Part shown: positions 51,792-59,704 of the stretch, piece after piece
Layout: the number at the start of each line of letters is the position of its first letter
Position numbering within the stretch: the stretch's first letter is position 1
DNA from: Microbacterium sp. LCT-H2
Lineage (GTDB): Bacteria > Actinomycetota > Actinomycetes > Actinomycetales > Microbacteriaceae
Direction of reading: 5' to 3'
Assembly: GCF_001866135.1 (NCBI RefSeq)
Contig: NZ_MODW01000004.1
Coordinates: forward strand, 248,001 to 312,000
Length of the DNA: 64,000 bases
Program-made: the position numbers and the translations under genes
The notes under the pieces: generated by a model
Told to the model about the DNA's origin: nothing
Databases searched by the model: none
What the model saw: only the letters and a program-made list of their open reading frames with translations

Positions 51792-52438
51792 CGCTCTCCT
51801 CCGTGCTCCACAGGAGCCGCATCGTTCTCGGGGGCGGCAGCGACGTCGTCGGCGTCCGCGCGCTTCGGGGTGAGGCCGGCGATGCCGAGGAAGACCGCGA
51901 CGATGGCCGCATACCCTCCGAACATCCCCACGCCGAGGATGATGCCGGACAGCTCGAACGTGCCCGCCTTCTCGATCGTGTACTCCTGGACGAAGCCCGA
52001 CGGGATCAGCAGCAGGACGACGGCGAGGAGCACGCCCAGCGCTCCGACGGTGATCGCGTCGGTGGCGAGCGCTCCCCCGGTGCGGCGGGCGCGGATGCCT
52101 GCGAGCAGTTCCAGGCCGCCGCTGAGCACGCCCCAGGTGATGAGCACGATGAAGAACATGTCGTCCGTGCGCCAGGCCGGCACGCCGCCGGCCATGCCGG
52201 CGATCGCGCTCACGACCGCGAGGAGGATCGCCGACCAGCGCGACCCCGCCGGGAGGACGAGCCACGCGGCGAGGATGTGCACGAGGGCGGTGACCAGCGC
52301 GAAACCGCTGAAGACGGCGAGACCGACCGCCGCGGAGTGATCCGAGGAGAAGGTGATCATCAGGGCGGCGACGGCGGCGAACAGCGCGCGCAGCAATTGC
52401 ACGTGGCGCATGGTGAACGCGCGAGCAGGGACAGACAT
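51788..52438 (-). CDS. Multi-helix membrane protein of unknown function
   Basis: A 216-residue protein with about six hydrophobic helices and a polar 28-residue C-terminal tail. Helix spacing, and a Gly-rich fourth helix region (WGVLSGGLELLAGIRARRTGG), recall the DUF308/HdeD group. It is first of a two-gene unit with the small protein after it. Confidence 0.7.
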   Translation of the reverse strand: MSVPARAFTMRHVQLLRALFAAVAALMITFSSDHSAAVGLAVFSGFALVTALVHILAAWLVLPAGSRWSAILLAVVSAIAGMAGGVPAWRTDDMFFIVLITWGVLSGGLELLAGIRARRTGGALATDAITVGALGVLLAVVLLLIPSGFVQEYTIEKAGTFELSGIILGVGMFGGYAAIVAVFLGIAGLTPKRADADDVAAAPENDAAPVEHGGER

Positions 52439-52508
52439 GACGGCCAGATCCTCCGGGGTTTCCCTACCAGTCTACGCGGGGCCAGGAGCCGGAAGCGCCC
52501 GGGGATGC

Positions 52509-52555
52509 TCGTGAAGCCCGGCGGATCTCCCCAGATCGATTGCCGGGCTTCACGA
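52509..52555. repeat. Long perfect hairpin in a divergent promoter gap
   Basis: TCGTGAAGCCCGGC and GCCGGGCTTCACGA form a perfect 14-base stem. Inside its 19-base loop, GATCT and AGATC form a second small stem. It lies between two divergent genes, so it is not a terminator of either. The rest of the 290-base gap (52439-52728) shows no other gene. Confidence 0.65.
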
Positions 52556-52728
52556 CATACGCAGCAAGGGGGGCATCACTGCGTCGGGCCGCTGCCGCAG
52601 GGTCGGGCACCCTCCCCGCGACATCGCAGCCCCGTGACCCACTTGCTCACCTGGTCCCCTGAGGTGTGCGCGTGCGGTCGTATGCTCACTCTAGAGATGT
52701 GTTCTTCACATACCGGGTGGGGGCTGTG

Positions 52729-53655
52729 ATGGGTTTTGGGGACGGCGAGAACAGAGGGGCGACGCCGGATGCGTTCGCCGCGGCACTGCGCGACGCGATC
52801 AACGCGAGACCCGTGACGCTGTCGTGGTTGCAGCGGCAGCTCCGCGACCGGGGCAACCGCGTCTCGATGGCCACGCTGAGCTACTGGCGGTCCGGGGCCC
52901 GCCGCCCGGAAGGACCGCAGTCGCTCGCCGCTCTCGCCGACATCGAGGATCTGCTGGGCCTCGATACCGGGGCGTTGAGCCGGCTCCTGCGCCCGCATCG
53001 CACGGGGCCGCTGGGCCCGCAGGGGTTCCCGCTGGAGCAGGTCGACATGGAGCGGGCGGTCCGTGAGGTCTACGCCGCGCTCGGCGCCGCCTATCCGGAC
53101 ACGTCGCGGGAGCTCACCGTCCACTCGGTCACGGACGTGGACGCCGACGGCGAGGTGTCCTCCTGCCTCACCCGCAGCATCGTGCAGTCCACCACCGGGG
53201 TCATCACGGCCATCCCCGTCCTCGACCTCACCCCCGGCGTCCCCGGACCTCCGCCGCTCCTGACGGCCGTGGCGGGCGGACGGGTCACCGCCCGCTACTC
53301 CCACCCGAACGGCGAGGCGCACGGTGCGCTGATCGAGCTCGACGAGCCCCTCACGGCCCCGGACACCGCGGTGGTCGAGTGGTCGGTGCAATACGCGCCC
53401 GGACATCCCTCGGATCGGGAGACCGGGCACGCCTTGTCCCGCCAGGCGCGGGAGCTGCTCGTGTGGACGCGCTTCCACCCGGATGCCGTGCCGGACTGGT
53501 GCGACGAGCTCGTCGAGACCGCCGGGGGCACCGTCGTCACCGCGCTCCCCCGGCCTCGGGGCACGTCGGTGCATCAGGTCCGCCGGGCGTTCGGTCCCGG
53601 CGCCCTCGGCCTGCGCTGGGGGTACGGACCTCGCGAGGGTGCTCAGCCCGGCTGA
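52729..53655 (+). CDS. Putative DNA-binding regulator with N-terminal helix-turn-helix
   Basis: A 308-residue protein. Residues about 12-75 look like an XRE-type helix-turn-helix (VTLSWLQRQLRDRGNRVSMATLSYWRSGARRP), where a one-helix-after-turn arrangement and the SGARRP wing resemble the lambda-repressor fold. The remainder is strand-rich without a known family and ends with VHQVRRAFGPGALGLRWGYGP. ATG 52729 is preferred; GTG 52726 is adjacent. Its end overlaps the convergent rhodanese gene by 13 bases. Confidence 0.65.
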   Translation: MGFGDGENRGATPDAFAAALRDAINARPVTLSWLQRQLRDRGNRVSMATLSYWRSGARRPEGPQSLAALADIEDLLGLDTGALSRLLRPHRTGPLGPQGFPLEQVDMERAVREVYAALGAAYPDTSRELTVHSVTDVDADGEVSSCLTRSIVQSTTGVITAIPVLDLTPGVPGPPPLLTAVAGGRVTARYSHPNGEAHGALIELDEPLTAPDTAVVEWSVQYAPGHPSDRETGHALSRQARELLVWTRFHPDAVPDWCDELVETAGGTVVTALPRPRGTSVHQVRRAFGPGALGLRWGYGPREGAQPG

Positions 53656-54482
53656 TCGCCCGTCGCGACCGGCCGGCCCGGCGTGTTCGACCACTGGCTC
53701 CAGGAGCCGGGGAAGACCCTCGCGGGGATGCCCACCTCGTGCAGGACCAGAGCCGTGTGCGCCGCCGTGATGCCGGACCCGCAGTAGGCCGCGACCGGCG
53801 TCTCCGCGGTGATCCCGATCTCTGCGAGCGTCGCCCGCACCGTGTCGTGATCGCGGATGCGCCCGCTCTCGTCGAGGTGCCGCGTGGTGGGGAGGTTGCG
53901 GGCACCGGGGATGTGGCCGGCGATCGGGTCGAGCGGTTCGGTGTCGCCGCGGTAGCGCTCGGGGGCGCGCACGTCGAGCAGGACCCCGGTCTCCGGGAAC
54001 GCCGCCGCCTCGTCGATCGAGAGGGCGTCCTGGCCGGGATCCGCGAGCACGACGTCACCGGTCTCCGGCACGACGTCGTCGGTCGCCAGGTCGTATCCGG
54101 CCGCGGTCCAGGCGCGCAGCCCGCCGTCGAGCACGCGGACCTCGACCCCCGCCTGCCGCAGCAGCCACCACGCCCGGGCCGCCGCGAGACCCTTGGTGTC
54201 GTCGTAGGCCACGACGGCGTCGCCCTGCCGCACGCCCCAGCGCCGGGCCGCCGCCTGCAGGGTCTCCGTCGACGGGAGCGGGTGCCGCCCCTCGATGGGC
54301 GCTCCGGGCGTGGAGAGCTCCTGATCCAACGACGCGAACACGGCGCCGGGGATGTGACCCGAGCGGTAGTCGCCCGGGCCCGCCTCGGGACGATCGAGGC
54401 GCCAGCGCACGTCGACGACCCGGATCCGGGCGCCGCCGTCGAGGAGGTCGTGGAGTTCGGTCGCGGAGACGAAGTGACTCAT
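53643..54482 (-). CDS. Thiosulfate/3-mercaptopyruvate sulfurtransferase
   Basis: A 279-residue tandem rhodanese. The inactive first domain begins HFVSATELHDLLDGGARIRVVDVRW, and the second carries the active loop AYCGSGITA with Cys, closer to mercaptopyruvate-type CGSGVTA than to thiosulfate-type loops. The FASLDQELSTPG turn and AYDDTKGLAAARAWWLL are typical. Cytosolic, no signal. Sulfur transfer or cyanide detoxification is the family role. Confidence 0.9.
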   Translation of the reverse strand: MSHFVSATELHDLLDGGARIRVVDVRWRLDRPEAGPGDYRSGHIPGAVFASLDQELSTPGAPIEGRHPLPSTETLQAAARRWGVRQGDAVVAYDDTKGLAAARAWWLLRQAGVEVRVLDGGLRAWTAAGYDLATDDVVPETGDVVLADPGQDALSIDEAAAFPETGVLLDVRAPERYRGDTEPLDPIAGHIPGARNLPTTRHLDESGRIRDHDTVRATLAEIGITAETPVAAYCGSGITAAHTALVLHEVGIPARVFPGSWSQWSNTPGRPVATGDQPG

Positions 54483-54589
54483 GGTGCGAGGCTACCGAGT
54501 GCGCGACGCCGCGCGTGGCGTCGCCGTCACGGACGGACACGGTTCTCGCTGCCCGGGAATAGCCACGCGTCCCCGGTGTTTCTCCTCAC

Positions 54590-55240
54590 ATGATTGAAAC
54601 TTCAACGGTCGCCGCGGAGCGCACCCGCGTGCGGGTGCCCCTGCGCTTCGCGGACGGCTTCACCACGACGGCCGACGTGGTGACCTTCGATGGACTCGTG
54701 GACGGACGCGAGCATCTGCTGCTCGGCCTCGGTGACTGGCAGGCCGCCCTCGCCCGCTCCGCCGGCGGTGGGGATGACCCTCTCGTCCGCCCGCACAGCG
54801 AGTGCCTCACGGGAGACGTGTTCGGCTCCGAGCGCTGCGACTGCGGACCGCAGCTGCGGGAGGCCGTCGAGCGGATCGCCGCCGAGGGCGGCTTCCTGCT
54901 CTATCTGCGGCAGGAAGGCCGCGGCATCGGGCTCTACGCCAAGCTCGACGCGTACGCCCTGCAGGATGCGGGCCTGGACACCTACGAGGCGAACGTGGCC
55001 CTCGGGCGCGGCGAGGACGAGCGGGACTACACCGTCGCGGCGCAGATGCTGCGCGCGCTGGGCGTGGACCGCATCCGTCTGCTCAGCAACAACCCCGACA
55101 AGGCCGCACAGCTCGACGCCCTCGGCATCCACGTCACCGAGCGGGTGCGCACCGAGGTGCACCTGTCCGAGGCGAACTCGCGCTACCTCCAGGCGAAGCG
55201 CGACCACACGGCGCACACGATCGACCTGACCGCGGCGTGA
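54590..55240 (+). CDS. ribA: GTP cyclohydrolase II
   Basis: A 216-residue RibA without a fused RibB domain. The zinc site is HSECLTGDVFGSERCDCG, the nucleotide site is RQEGRGIGLYAKLDAYALQD and the C-terminus has LLSNNPDKAAQLDALGI. It opens GTP to the first riboflavin intermediate. A stand-alone copy outside a rib cluster may supply another pathway or a duplicated step. The stop is 17 bases before a MarR gene. Confidence 0.92.
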   Translation: MIETSTVAAERTRVRVPLRFADGFTTTADVVTFDGLVDGREHLLLGLGDWQAALARSAGGGDDPLVRPHSECLTGDVFGSERCDCGPQLREAVERIAAEGGFLLYLRQEGRGIGLYAKLDAYALQDAGLDTYEANVALGRGEDERDYTVAAQMLRALGVDRIRLLSNNPDKAAQLDALGIHVTERVRTEVHLSEANSRYLQAKRDHTAHTIDLTAA

Positions 55241-55257
55241 CCTCCGAGGAGCACGAT

Positions 55258-55728
55258 ATGAGCGAGACGCGGCACCCGCGGCGACTCGACAACGACGAGC
55301 TCGCGACGTGGCTCCCGATCATCCGGTTCGTCCAGCTGCTGCCCCAGGTCCTCGACCGGGCGCTGAAGGACGAGGTGGGCCTGAACCACGCCCGCTACGC
55401 GATCCTCGTCACGCTGGCCGGTCAGGGGGCGGACGCCATCACCATGAGCGAGCTCGCGCGCATCGCGGGACTCAGCCGGTCGCGGCTGAGCCACGCCCTG
55501 GACTCCCTGGAGGAGCGCGGGTGGGTGGAGCGGACGTCGTGCAGCACGGACAAGCGCACCCTCTCCGCGACGCTGACCCCGGAGGGCCGGGAGATGCTCC
55601 GGGCAGCCGCGCCCGTCCACGTGGCCCAGATCCGCGAGCTCATCCTCGACCCGCTGTCCGCGGAGGACCGGCAGCGGCTGCAGGACATCCTGGGCGCGCT
55701 GCTGCCGGGCGTCACGGCGGCGCTGTGA
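55258..55728 (+). CDS. MarR-family regulator
   Basis: A 156-residue winged-helix dimer. The recognition helix lies in TMSELARIAGLSRSRLSHALDSLEERGWVER, followed by the wing SCSTDKRTLSATLTPEG. ATG 55258 follows GAGGAGCACG. It probably shares a message with ribA. Target unknown; no palindrome was seen close to ribA. Confidence 0.88.
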   Translation: MSETRHPRRLDNDELATWLPIIRFVQLLPQVLDRALKDEVGLNHARYAILVTLAGQGADAITMSELARIAGLSRSRLSHALDSLEERGWVERTSCSTDKRTLSATLTPEGREMLRAAAPVHVAQIRELILDPLSAEDRQRLQDILGALLPGVTAAL

Positions 55729-55733
55729 GCCGC

Positions 55734-55752
55734 GTTCTGCTCTGAGCAGAAC
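55734..55752. promoter_or_regulatory. Palindrome upstream of the ClgR/PopR-like regulator
   Basis: GTTCTGCTCTGAGCAGAAC has perfect 9-base arms. Its centre lies 48 bases before the regulator ATG. A near-identical site, TCCGCTCGGAGCAGA, is found upstream of the clpP pair, also 48 bases from its start, so this is probably the binding site of the regulator encoded just after it. It could also be the marR terminator, but there is no T-run. Confidence 0.75.
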
Positions 55753-55790
55753 CTCTCGATCGCCGCACAGGCTGCGGCCTATCGTGAGGC

Positions 55791-56141
55791 ATGGCCGACA
55801 TCGTCCCGTTCCCCCTCGCCCCGCATCCCGTCCGTCCGCCGTCGAACGGCCCCGAGCCGCTGTGGCGTGACCTGCTCGGGGATCAGCTCCGGCGGCGGCG
55901 TCATGACCGCGGGGAGACGCTCAGCGAGACCGCGGAGAAGGCCGGGGTCTCGCCGCAGTACCTCTCCGAGGTCGAGCGCGGTCGGAAGGAGCCGTCCAGC
56001 GAGATGATCGCCGCGATCGCCGGGGCCCTGGATGCCACTCTCGTGGAGCTCACGAGCGCGGTCGCCGAGGAGCTTCGTCAGGCCACCCCCGCTGCGGCGG
56101 CGGTGTCGGCCTCCCGCGGCGCCTTCGCCCTGGCCGCCTGA
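55791..56141 (+). CDS. XRE regulator of the ClgR/PopR type
   Basis: A 116-residue helix-turn-helix protein. The DNA-binding domain occupies about residues 28-90, with RRRRHDRGETLSETAEKAG and VSPQYLSEVERGRKEPSSEM, the strongly conserved ClgR pattern. A tail of about 25 residues ends Ala-Leu-Ala-Ala. In Streptomyces, ClgR and PopR activate clpP genes and are themselves degraded by ClpP, and their terminal Ala pair acts as a degron. Here the gene faces a clpP pair across 70 bases, so the same loop is likely. Confidence 0.85.
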   Translation: MADIVPFPLAPHPVRPPSNGPEPLWRDLLGDQLRRRRHDRGETLSETAEKAGVSPQYLSEVERGRKEPSSEMIAAIAGALDATLVELTSAVAEELRQATPAAAAVSASRGAFALAA

Positions 56142-56161
56142 CCCGTTTCACCTGCACGACC

Positions 56162-56205
56162 GGTCCCCGGGTGCACGACGGAACCCGGGGACCCGTCGTG
56201 CACCC
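56162..56205. terminator. Overlapping hairpins between regulator and clpP genes
   Basis: Two perfect stems share bases and cannot form together: GGTCCCCGGGT with ACCCGGGGACC (11 bases), and GGGTGCACGACGG with CCGTCGTGCACCC (13 bases). They fill the gap between the convergent regulator and clpP genes and probably end both messages. Confidence 0.65.
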
Positions 56206-56211
56206 GTCACC

Positions 56212-56814
56212 TCATCGTGCCTCCGGATCACGGGGACCGAGCACGGTGTTGATGAGGCCGTAGTCGAGGGCGGCGGCGGCGGTGAAGACCCGGTCCCGGT
56301 CGGTGTCGGCACGGAGCTCCGCGAGGGAGCGGCCGGTGTGCCGACCCAGGATCGTCTCCATGTCCGCGCGCACCCGCACGACCTCGTCGGCCGCGAGGAT
56401 GAGGTCCGGGATGGCTCCGCGCGACTGACCGGCCGGCTGATGCAGCACGATGCGCGCGTGGGCGAGGGCCGCCCGCTCCCCCGGCGCTCCCGCCGCGACG
56501 AGGAGCGCCGCCGGACCGATGGCCTGCCCGACGCACGTCGTCGCGATCCGCGGACGGATGTGCTGCATGGTGTCGTAGATCGCCAGCGCGGCACCGGGAT
56601 CGCCGCCCTCGCTGTTGATGTAGAACTGCACGCCGGTCTCCGGGCCGTCCGCGTCGAGGTGCAGGAGCTGCGCGATGAGGGCGTTGGCCACCCCCGCGTC
56701 GATGCCGGTGCCGAGATAGATGACGCGCTCGGCGAGCAGATGCGAGTACACGTCCATGACCCGCTCCCCCCGAGGATGCTGGGCGATGACGTTCGGGATC
56801 GTGTAGCCGCTCAT
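56212..56814 (-). CDS. ClpP-family protein without the catalytic serine
   Basis: A 200-residue ClpP. The fold elements are intact: YINSEGGDPGAALAIYDTM (oxyanion strand), then CVGQAIGPAALLVAAGAPGE, where the nucleophile position of the usual GQAASMA is Gly, then HARIVLHQPAG with the catalytic His and DRVFTAAAALDYGLIN. The neighbour upstream keeps Ser. This is therefore a ClpR-type subunit that should assemble but not cleave. The ATG overlaps the other clpP stop (ATGA at 56811-56814). Confidence 0.9.
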   Translation of the reverse strand: MSGYTIPNVIAQHPRGERVMDVYSHLLAERVIYLGTGIDAGVANALIAQLLHLDADGPETGVQFYINSEGGDPGAALAIYDTMQHIRPRIATTCVGQAIGPAALLVAAGAPGERAALAHARIVLHQPAGQSRGAIPDLILAADEVVRVRADMETILGRHTGRSLAELRADTDRDRVFTAAAALDYGLINTVLGPRDPEAR

Positions 56815-57425
56815 GCGTCCGCCCCCAGTCCCACCCGCGCACGACGGCGCGGCATGATCTCCGCCGTCGACCGCACGATCTCGTCGACGAACCCGTAGTC
56901 CTGCGCCTCGGCCGCCGTGTACCAGCGGTCGTGCAGGGAGTCCTCGAAGATCCGGGCGACGGGCTGACCGGTGTCGTCGGCGATGAGGCCGAGGACCGTG
57001 TCGCGCATGTGCCGGAGGTCGTCGGCCTGCGCCTCGATCTCCACCGCCGAGCCGCCGATCCCCGCCGAGCCCTGGTGCATCAGTATCCGGGCGTGCGGGA
57101 GAGCGCGCCGCTTGCCCTTCGTCCCCGCGGAGAGCAGGAACTGCCCGGCGCTGCAGGCGAGACCGAGGGCGAGGGTGGAGACGTCGTTCGGGATGAGGTG
57201 CATGAGGTCGCGGATCGCCAGCATCGACGGCACGGACCCGCCGGGCGAGTGGATCCAGAGGGCGATGTCGGCCGCCGGATCCTCGGCGGAGAGGCCGAGG
57301 AGCTGCGTCATCAGGAGAGTGCCGTTGTCGTCGTCGAGGGCGCCGTCGAGGACGAGCACCCGTTCGTGGAACAGGGCGCGCCGGGCCTCGGGGCCGAACT
57401 GCGGGAGGGGCTTTTCTTCGCTCAT
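56811..57425 (-). CDS. ClpP-family serine protease subunit
   Basis: A 204-residue ClpP with the triad: Ser in GLACSAGQFLLSAG, His in LPHARILMHQGSAG and Asp in SLHDRWYTAAEAQDYGFVDE. The propeptide is short. The start at 57425 (MSEEKPLPQ) follows a tandem operator region; the longer frame from 57530 includes that operator and is rejected. Together with the downstream paralog it probably forms a mixed ring. This appears to be an accessory pair, like Streptomyces clpP3-clpP4. Confidence 0.9.
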   Translation of the reverse strand: MSEEKPLPQFGPEARRALFHERVLVLDGALDDDNGTLLMTQLLGLSAEDPAADIALWIHSPGGSVPSMLAIRDLMHLIPNDVSTLALGLACSAGQFLLSAGTKGKRRALPHARILMHQGSAGIGGSAVEIEAQADDLRHMRDTVLGLIADDTGQPVARIFEDSLHDRWYTAAEAQDYGFVDEIVRSTAEIMPRRRARVGLGADA

Positions 57426-57465
57426 GTCCCTAGCCTCCGGCTCCGGCTGCGGCCGCGGAGGCGAA

Positions 57466-57495
57466 TCCGCTCGGAGCAGATCCGCTCTGGGCGGC
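57466..57495 (-). promoter_or_regulatory. Tandem ClgR/PopR-like sites upstream of the clpP pair
   Basis: TCCGCTCGGAGCAGA (57466-57480) is a 15-base palindrome with one mismatch and equals the autoregulatory site at 55734 with one change. A second, weaker copy TCCGCTCTGGGCGGC follows directly. On the opposite strand the second copy gives CGCCCAGAGCG, which fits the CGC-YNANR-GCG core I recall for ClgR. The first centre is 48 bases upstream of the clpP start. Confidence 0.75.
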
Positions 57496-57561
57496 GGCGT
57501 GTGCACCCGCCGGAAAACGCGACGTAACACCGCCGACGCACGACCCGCCTAGCCTCGGGGC

Positions 57562-58032
57562 ATGGCGAAACAGAAAGCACCCGCATGGCAGTCCGAGGAC
57601 GGCCTGAACTTCCGCACCCGCAAGTGGGTGCGCCCGGAAGACCTCAACGCGAACGGCACGCTGTTCGGCGGAAGCCTGCTGAAGTGGATCGACGAGGAGG
57701 CCGCGATCTACGCGATCGTGCAGCTCGGCAACTACCGCGTCGTCACCCGGCACATCTCCGCGATCACGTTCGAGGCGTCGGCGGTGCAGGGCGACCTCAT
57801 CGAGATCGGGCTGCAGGCCACCCGATTCGGCACCACGTCGCTCACCATGCGGGCCGTCGCGCGCAACATGATCACCCGCAAGCGCATCCTCACCATCGAC
57901 GAGATCGTGTTCGTCAGCATCGGCGAGGACGGTCTGCCCACTCCGCACGGCTACGACGAGATCACCTACGATCGCGACCGCATGCCCACCGAGCGCATCG
58001 CCACCGGCACGATCCCCCTCCCGAAGCGCTGA
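57562..58032 (+). CDS. Acyl-CoA thioesterase (hotdog fold)
   Basis: A 156-residue hotdog thioesterase of the YciA/BACH type. It begins FRTRKWVRPEDLNANGTLF, then GGSLLKWIDEEAAIYAI (catalytic Asp in the central helix) and VTRHISAITFEASAVQGDLIE. It cleaves acyl-CoA in the cytosol; chain length unknown. It is divergent from the clpP pair. Confidence 0.88.
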   Translation: MAKQKAPAWQSEDGLNFRTRKWVRPEDLNANGTLFGGSLLKWIDEEAAIYAIVQLGNYRVVTRHISAITFEASAVQGDLIEIGLQATRFGTTSLTMRAVARNMITRKRILTIDEIVFVSIGEDGLPTPHGYDEITYDRDRMPTERIATGTIPLPKR

Positions 58033-58043
58033 CCTTCACTCGC

Positions 58044-58122
58044 CGACCCACCCCCTTGAGGGCGACCCACCCCCGAAAGTGACGCACTTTCGGGGGTGGG
58101 TCGCACGGAAGGGGGTGGGTCG
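58044..58122. repeat. Nested palindromic repeat, family 3, copy 1
   Basis: The outer arms CGACCCACCCCCTT and AAGGGGGTGGGTCG pair over 14 bases. Inside them, CGACCCACCCCCGAAAGT and ACTTTCGGGGGTGGGTCG pair over 18 bases with a 5-base loop. Outer and inner arms are also similar to each other, so the unit arose by duplication. It lies exactly between two convergent genes and a second copy is at 59712. Confidence 0.85.
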
Positions 58123-58126
58123 ACGG

Positions 58127-59554
58127 TCAGGCGAGGGCGAGGACCGCGCGACGGTGGGAGACGCGGTGGCCGATCCAGAAGCCGACCGCGATCAGGCCGA
58201 CGAGACCGATCCCGAGGATCCACGGGAGCAGAGAGGGCGCGGCGCCCGCCGTGGCCGTCGCGAGGGTGCCGGAGCCGTCGGCGATGCGCCCGTTGCCGGC
58301 CGCGAGGTCCGCGGCGCCAGCGTCGAGCTTCGCGCTTCCGGCCGCGAGGGTGCCGGACCCCTCGGCGACCGCGTCGGCGCCGGTGCGGAGTTCGGTCATC
58401 CCGGACCGGAGGTCGCCGGCACCCGACTGGAGCGCGCCGATGCCCGTGGCCAGAGTTCCGGCACCCTCGTCGAGCCGCGCCGCGCCCGCGCTCAGCTCCG
58501 CGGTGCCGGAGTACAGCGACGATGCTCCGGTCGAGAGGGTCTGCAGCCCGGACGAGAGATCCGCCGCGCCCGCCGCGAGCCGGGAAGTGCCGTCCTGCAG
58601 CGTCTGCGCTCCGGCGACCAGGGCGGGAGCGCCCTTCGGGGAGACCAGCGCCGCGGTCCCCGGCCAGCCCTTCGAGGGGTCCCCGTTGATGAGCGCGCCG
58701 ACGCCGGCCGTGACGCGAGCGGAGCCGTCGGCGGCGCCGATGAGTCCCTGTGCGAGGCCCGGAGCAGCCGCGGCGGGGGCCGCCAGCGCGCCGACCTGCT
58801 TCTCGACGCCGGCGGCGAGCGCCGCGAGCTGCTGGAGCTGCACATCGGCAGGGTTCGCGGCGAGGAGGCCCTGCAGACCGGCGGCGAGCGTCCGCGCATT
58901 GCCGGGAGCGTTCGTGGCGACGCCCGTCAGCAGCGTCTGCGTGTCCGGATGGGCGAGCTTCTGCACATCGGCGCTCACTCCGGCGCGCAGCGTGGTGCTC
59001 AGCGTCGTCGCGCCCTCGAGCACGCCGTTCGCGTACCGGTGTGCGCCGTCGACACCGGCGGCGAGAGTGGTCGCGCCGTCGACGAGCTGTCGGGCTCCGG
59101 CATCTGCCGCCGCCATCTTGGCCGCGAGCTCCTGCGACCCGGCGAGCGCCGTCTGCGCTCCACCGCTCACCCGTCCGGCACCGTCGAGAGCGGTGGCGGC
59201 TCCCGCCGCGAGAGTTCCGGCGCCCTCGGCGAGTGTCGTGGCGCCCGCGGCGGCCGTCGTCGCCCCGTCGCTCAGCTTCTCGGAACCCTGCTGCGCCGTC
59301 GCGGTGCCTGCCGCCAGATCCTGCGTGCCCGCGGCCAACTCGTCGGCTCCCGCGGCGAGGTCGGCGGCACCCGCGGCGAGGTCCGAGGATCCCCCCTGCG
59401 CGGTGGTCGTGCCGTCCGCGAGCTCCGAGGCGCCCGCGGACACCTTGCTCATCGTGGCGAAGAACAACAGCACCATCGCCGCCAGCAGGAGGCTGAGGAC
59501 GGTCACGGCGATGCGCATGCCGAGGCCGTGCGCGTGGGTTTTTTCACTCGTCAT
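58127..59554 (-). CDS. Membrane protein with long heptad-repeat region (YhgE/Pip-like)
   Basis: A 475-residue protein with a membrane helix at about 12-34 and another near the C-terminus at about 445-463. Between them are some 400 residues made largely of seven-residue units of the form Ala-x-x-Leu-Ala-x-Gly (for example AADLAAGADELAAGTQDLA), broken by a more varied part at about 150-230. The design matches the X-heptad region of YhgE/Pip proteins associated with phage infection and type VII systems, but the YhgE domain itself was not found. Probably a long extracytoplasmic stalk. Confidence 0.75.
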   Translation of the reverse strand: MTSEKTHAHGLGMRIAVTVLSLLLAAMVLLFFATMSKVSAGASELADGTTTAQGGSSDLAAGAADLAAGADELAAGTQDLAAGTATAQQGSEKLSDGATTAAAGATTLAEGAGTLAAGAATALDGAGRVSGGAQTALAGSQELAAKMAAADAGARQLVDGATTLAAGVDGAHRYANGVLEGATTLSTTLRAGVSADVQKLAHPDTQTLLTGVATNAPGNARTLAAGLQGLLAANPADVQLQQLAALAAGVEKQVGALAAPAAAAPGLAQGLIGAADGSARVTAGVGALINGDPSKGWPGTAALVSPKGAPALVAGAQTLQDGTSRLAAGAADLSSGLQTLSTGASSLYSGTAELSAGAARLDEGAGTLATGIGALQSGAGDLRSGMTELRTGADAVAEGSGTLAAGSAKLDAGAADLAAGNGRIADGSGTLATATAGAAPSLLPWILGIGLVGLIAVGFWIGHRVSHRRAVLALA

Positions 59555-59704
59555 TGAGGACTCCCGAGGTCAGTGGCGTCGTTGCCAACCGCGACTGTAG
59601 GCCCCGCCCTGTCCACCACCCCCGGTTTTGCCGTCAGGTACCAAGTCCCACCTCAGACGATACTCAGTTTCTTGTCACTCTCACACAATCGCCGACCCGG
59701 CCCC

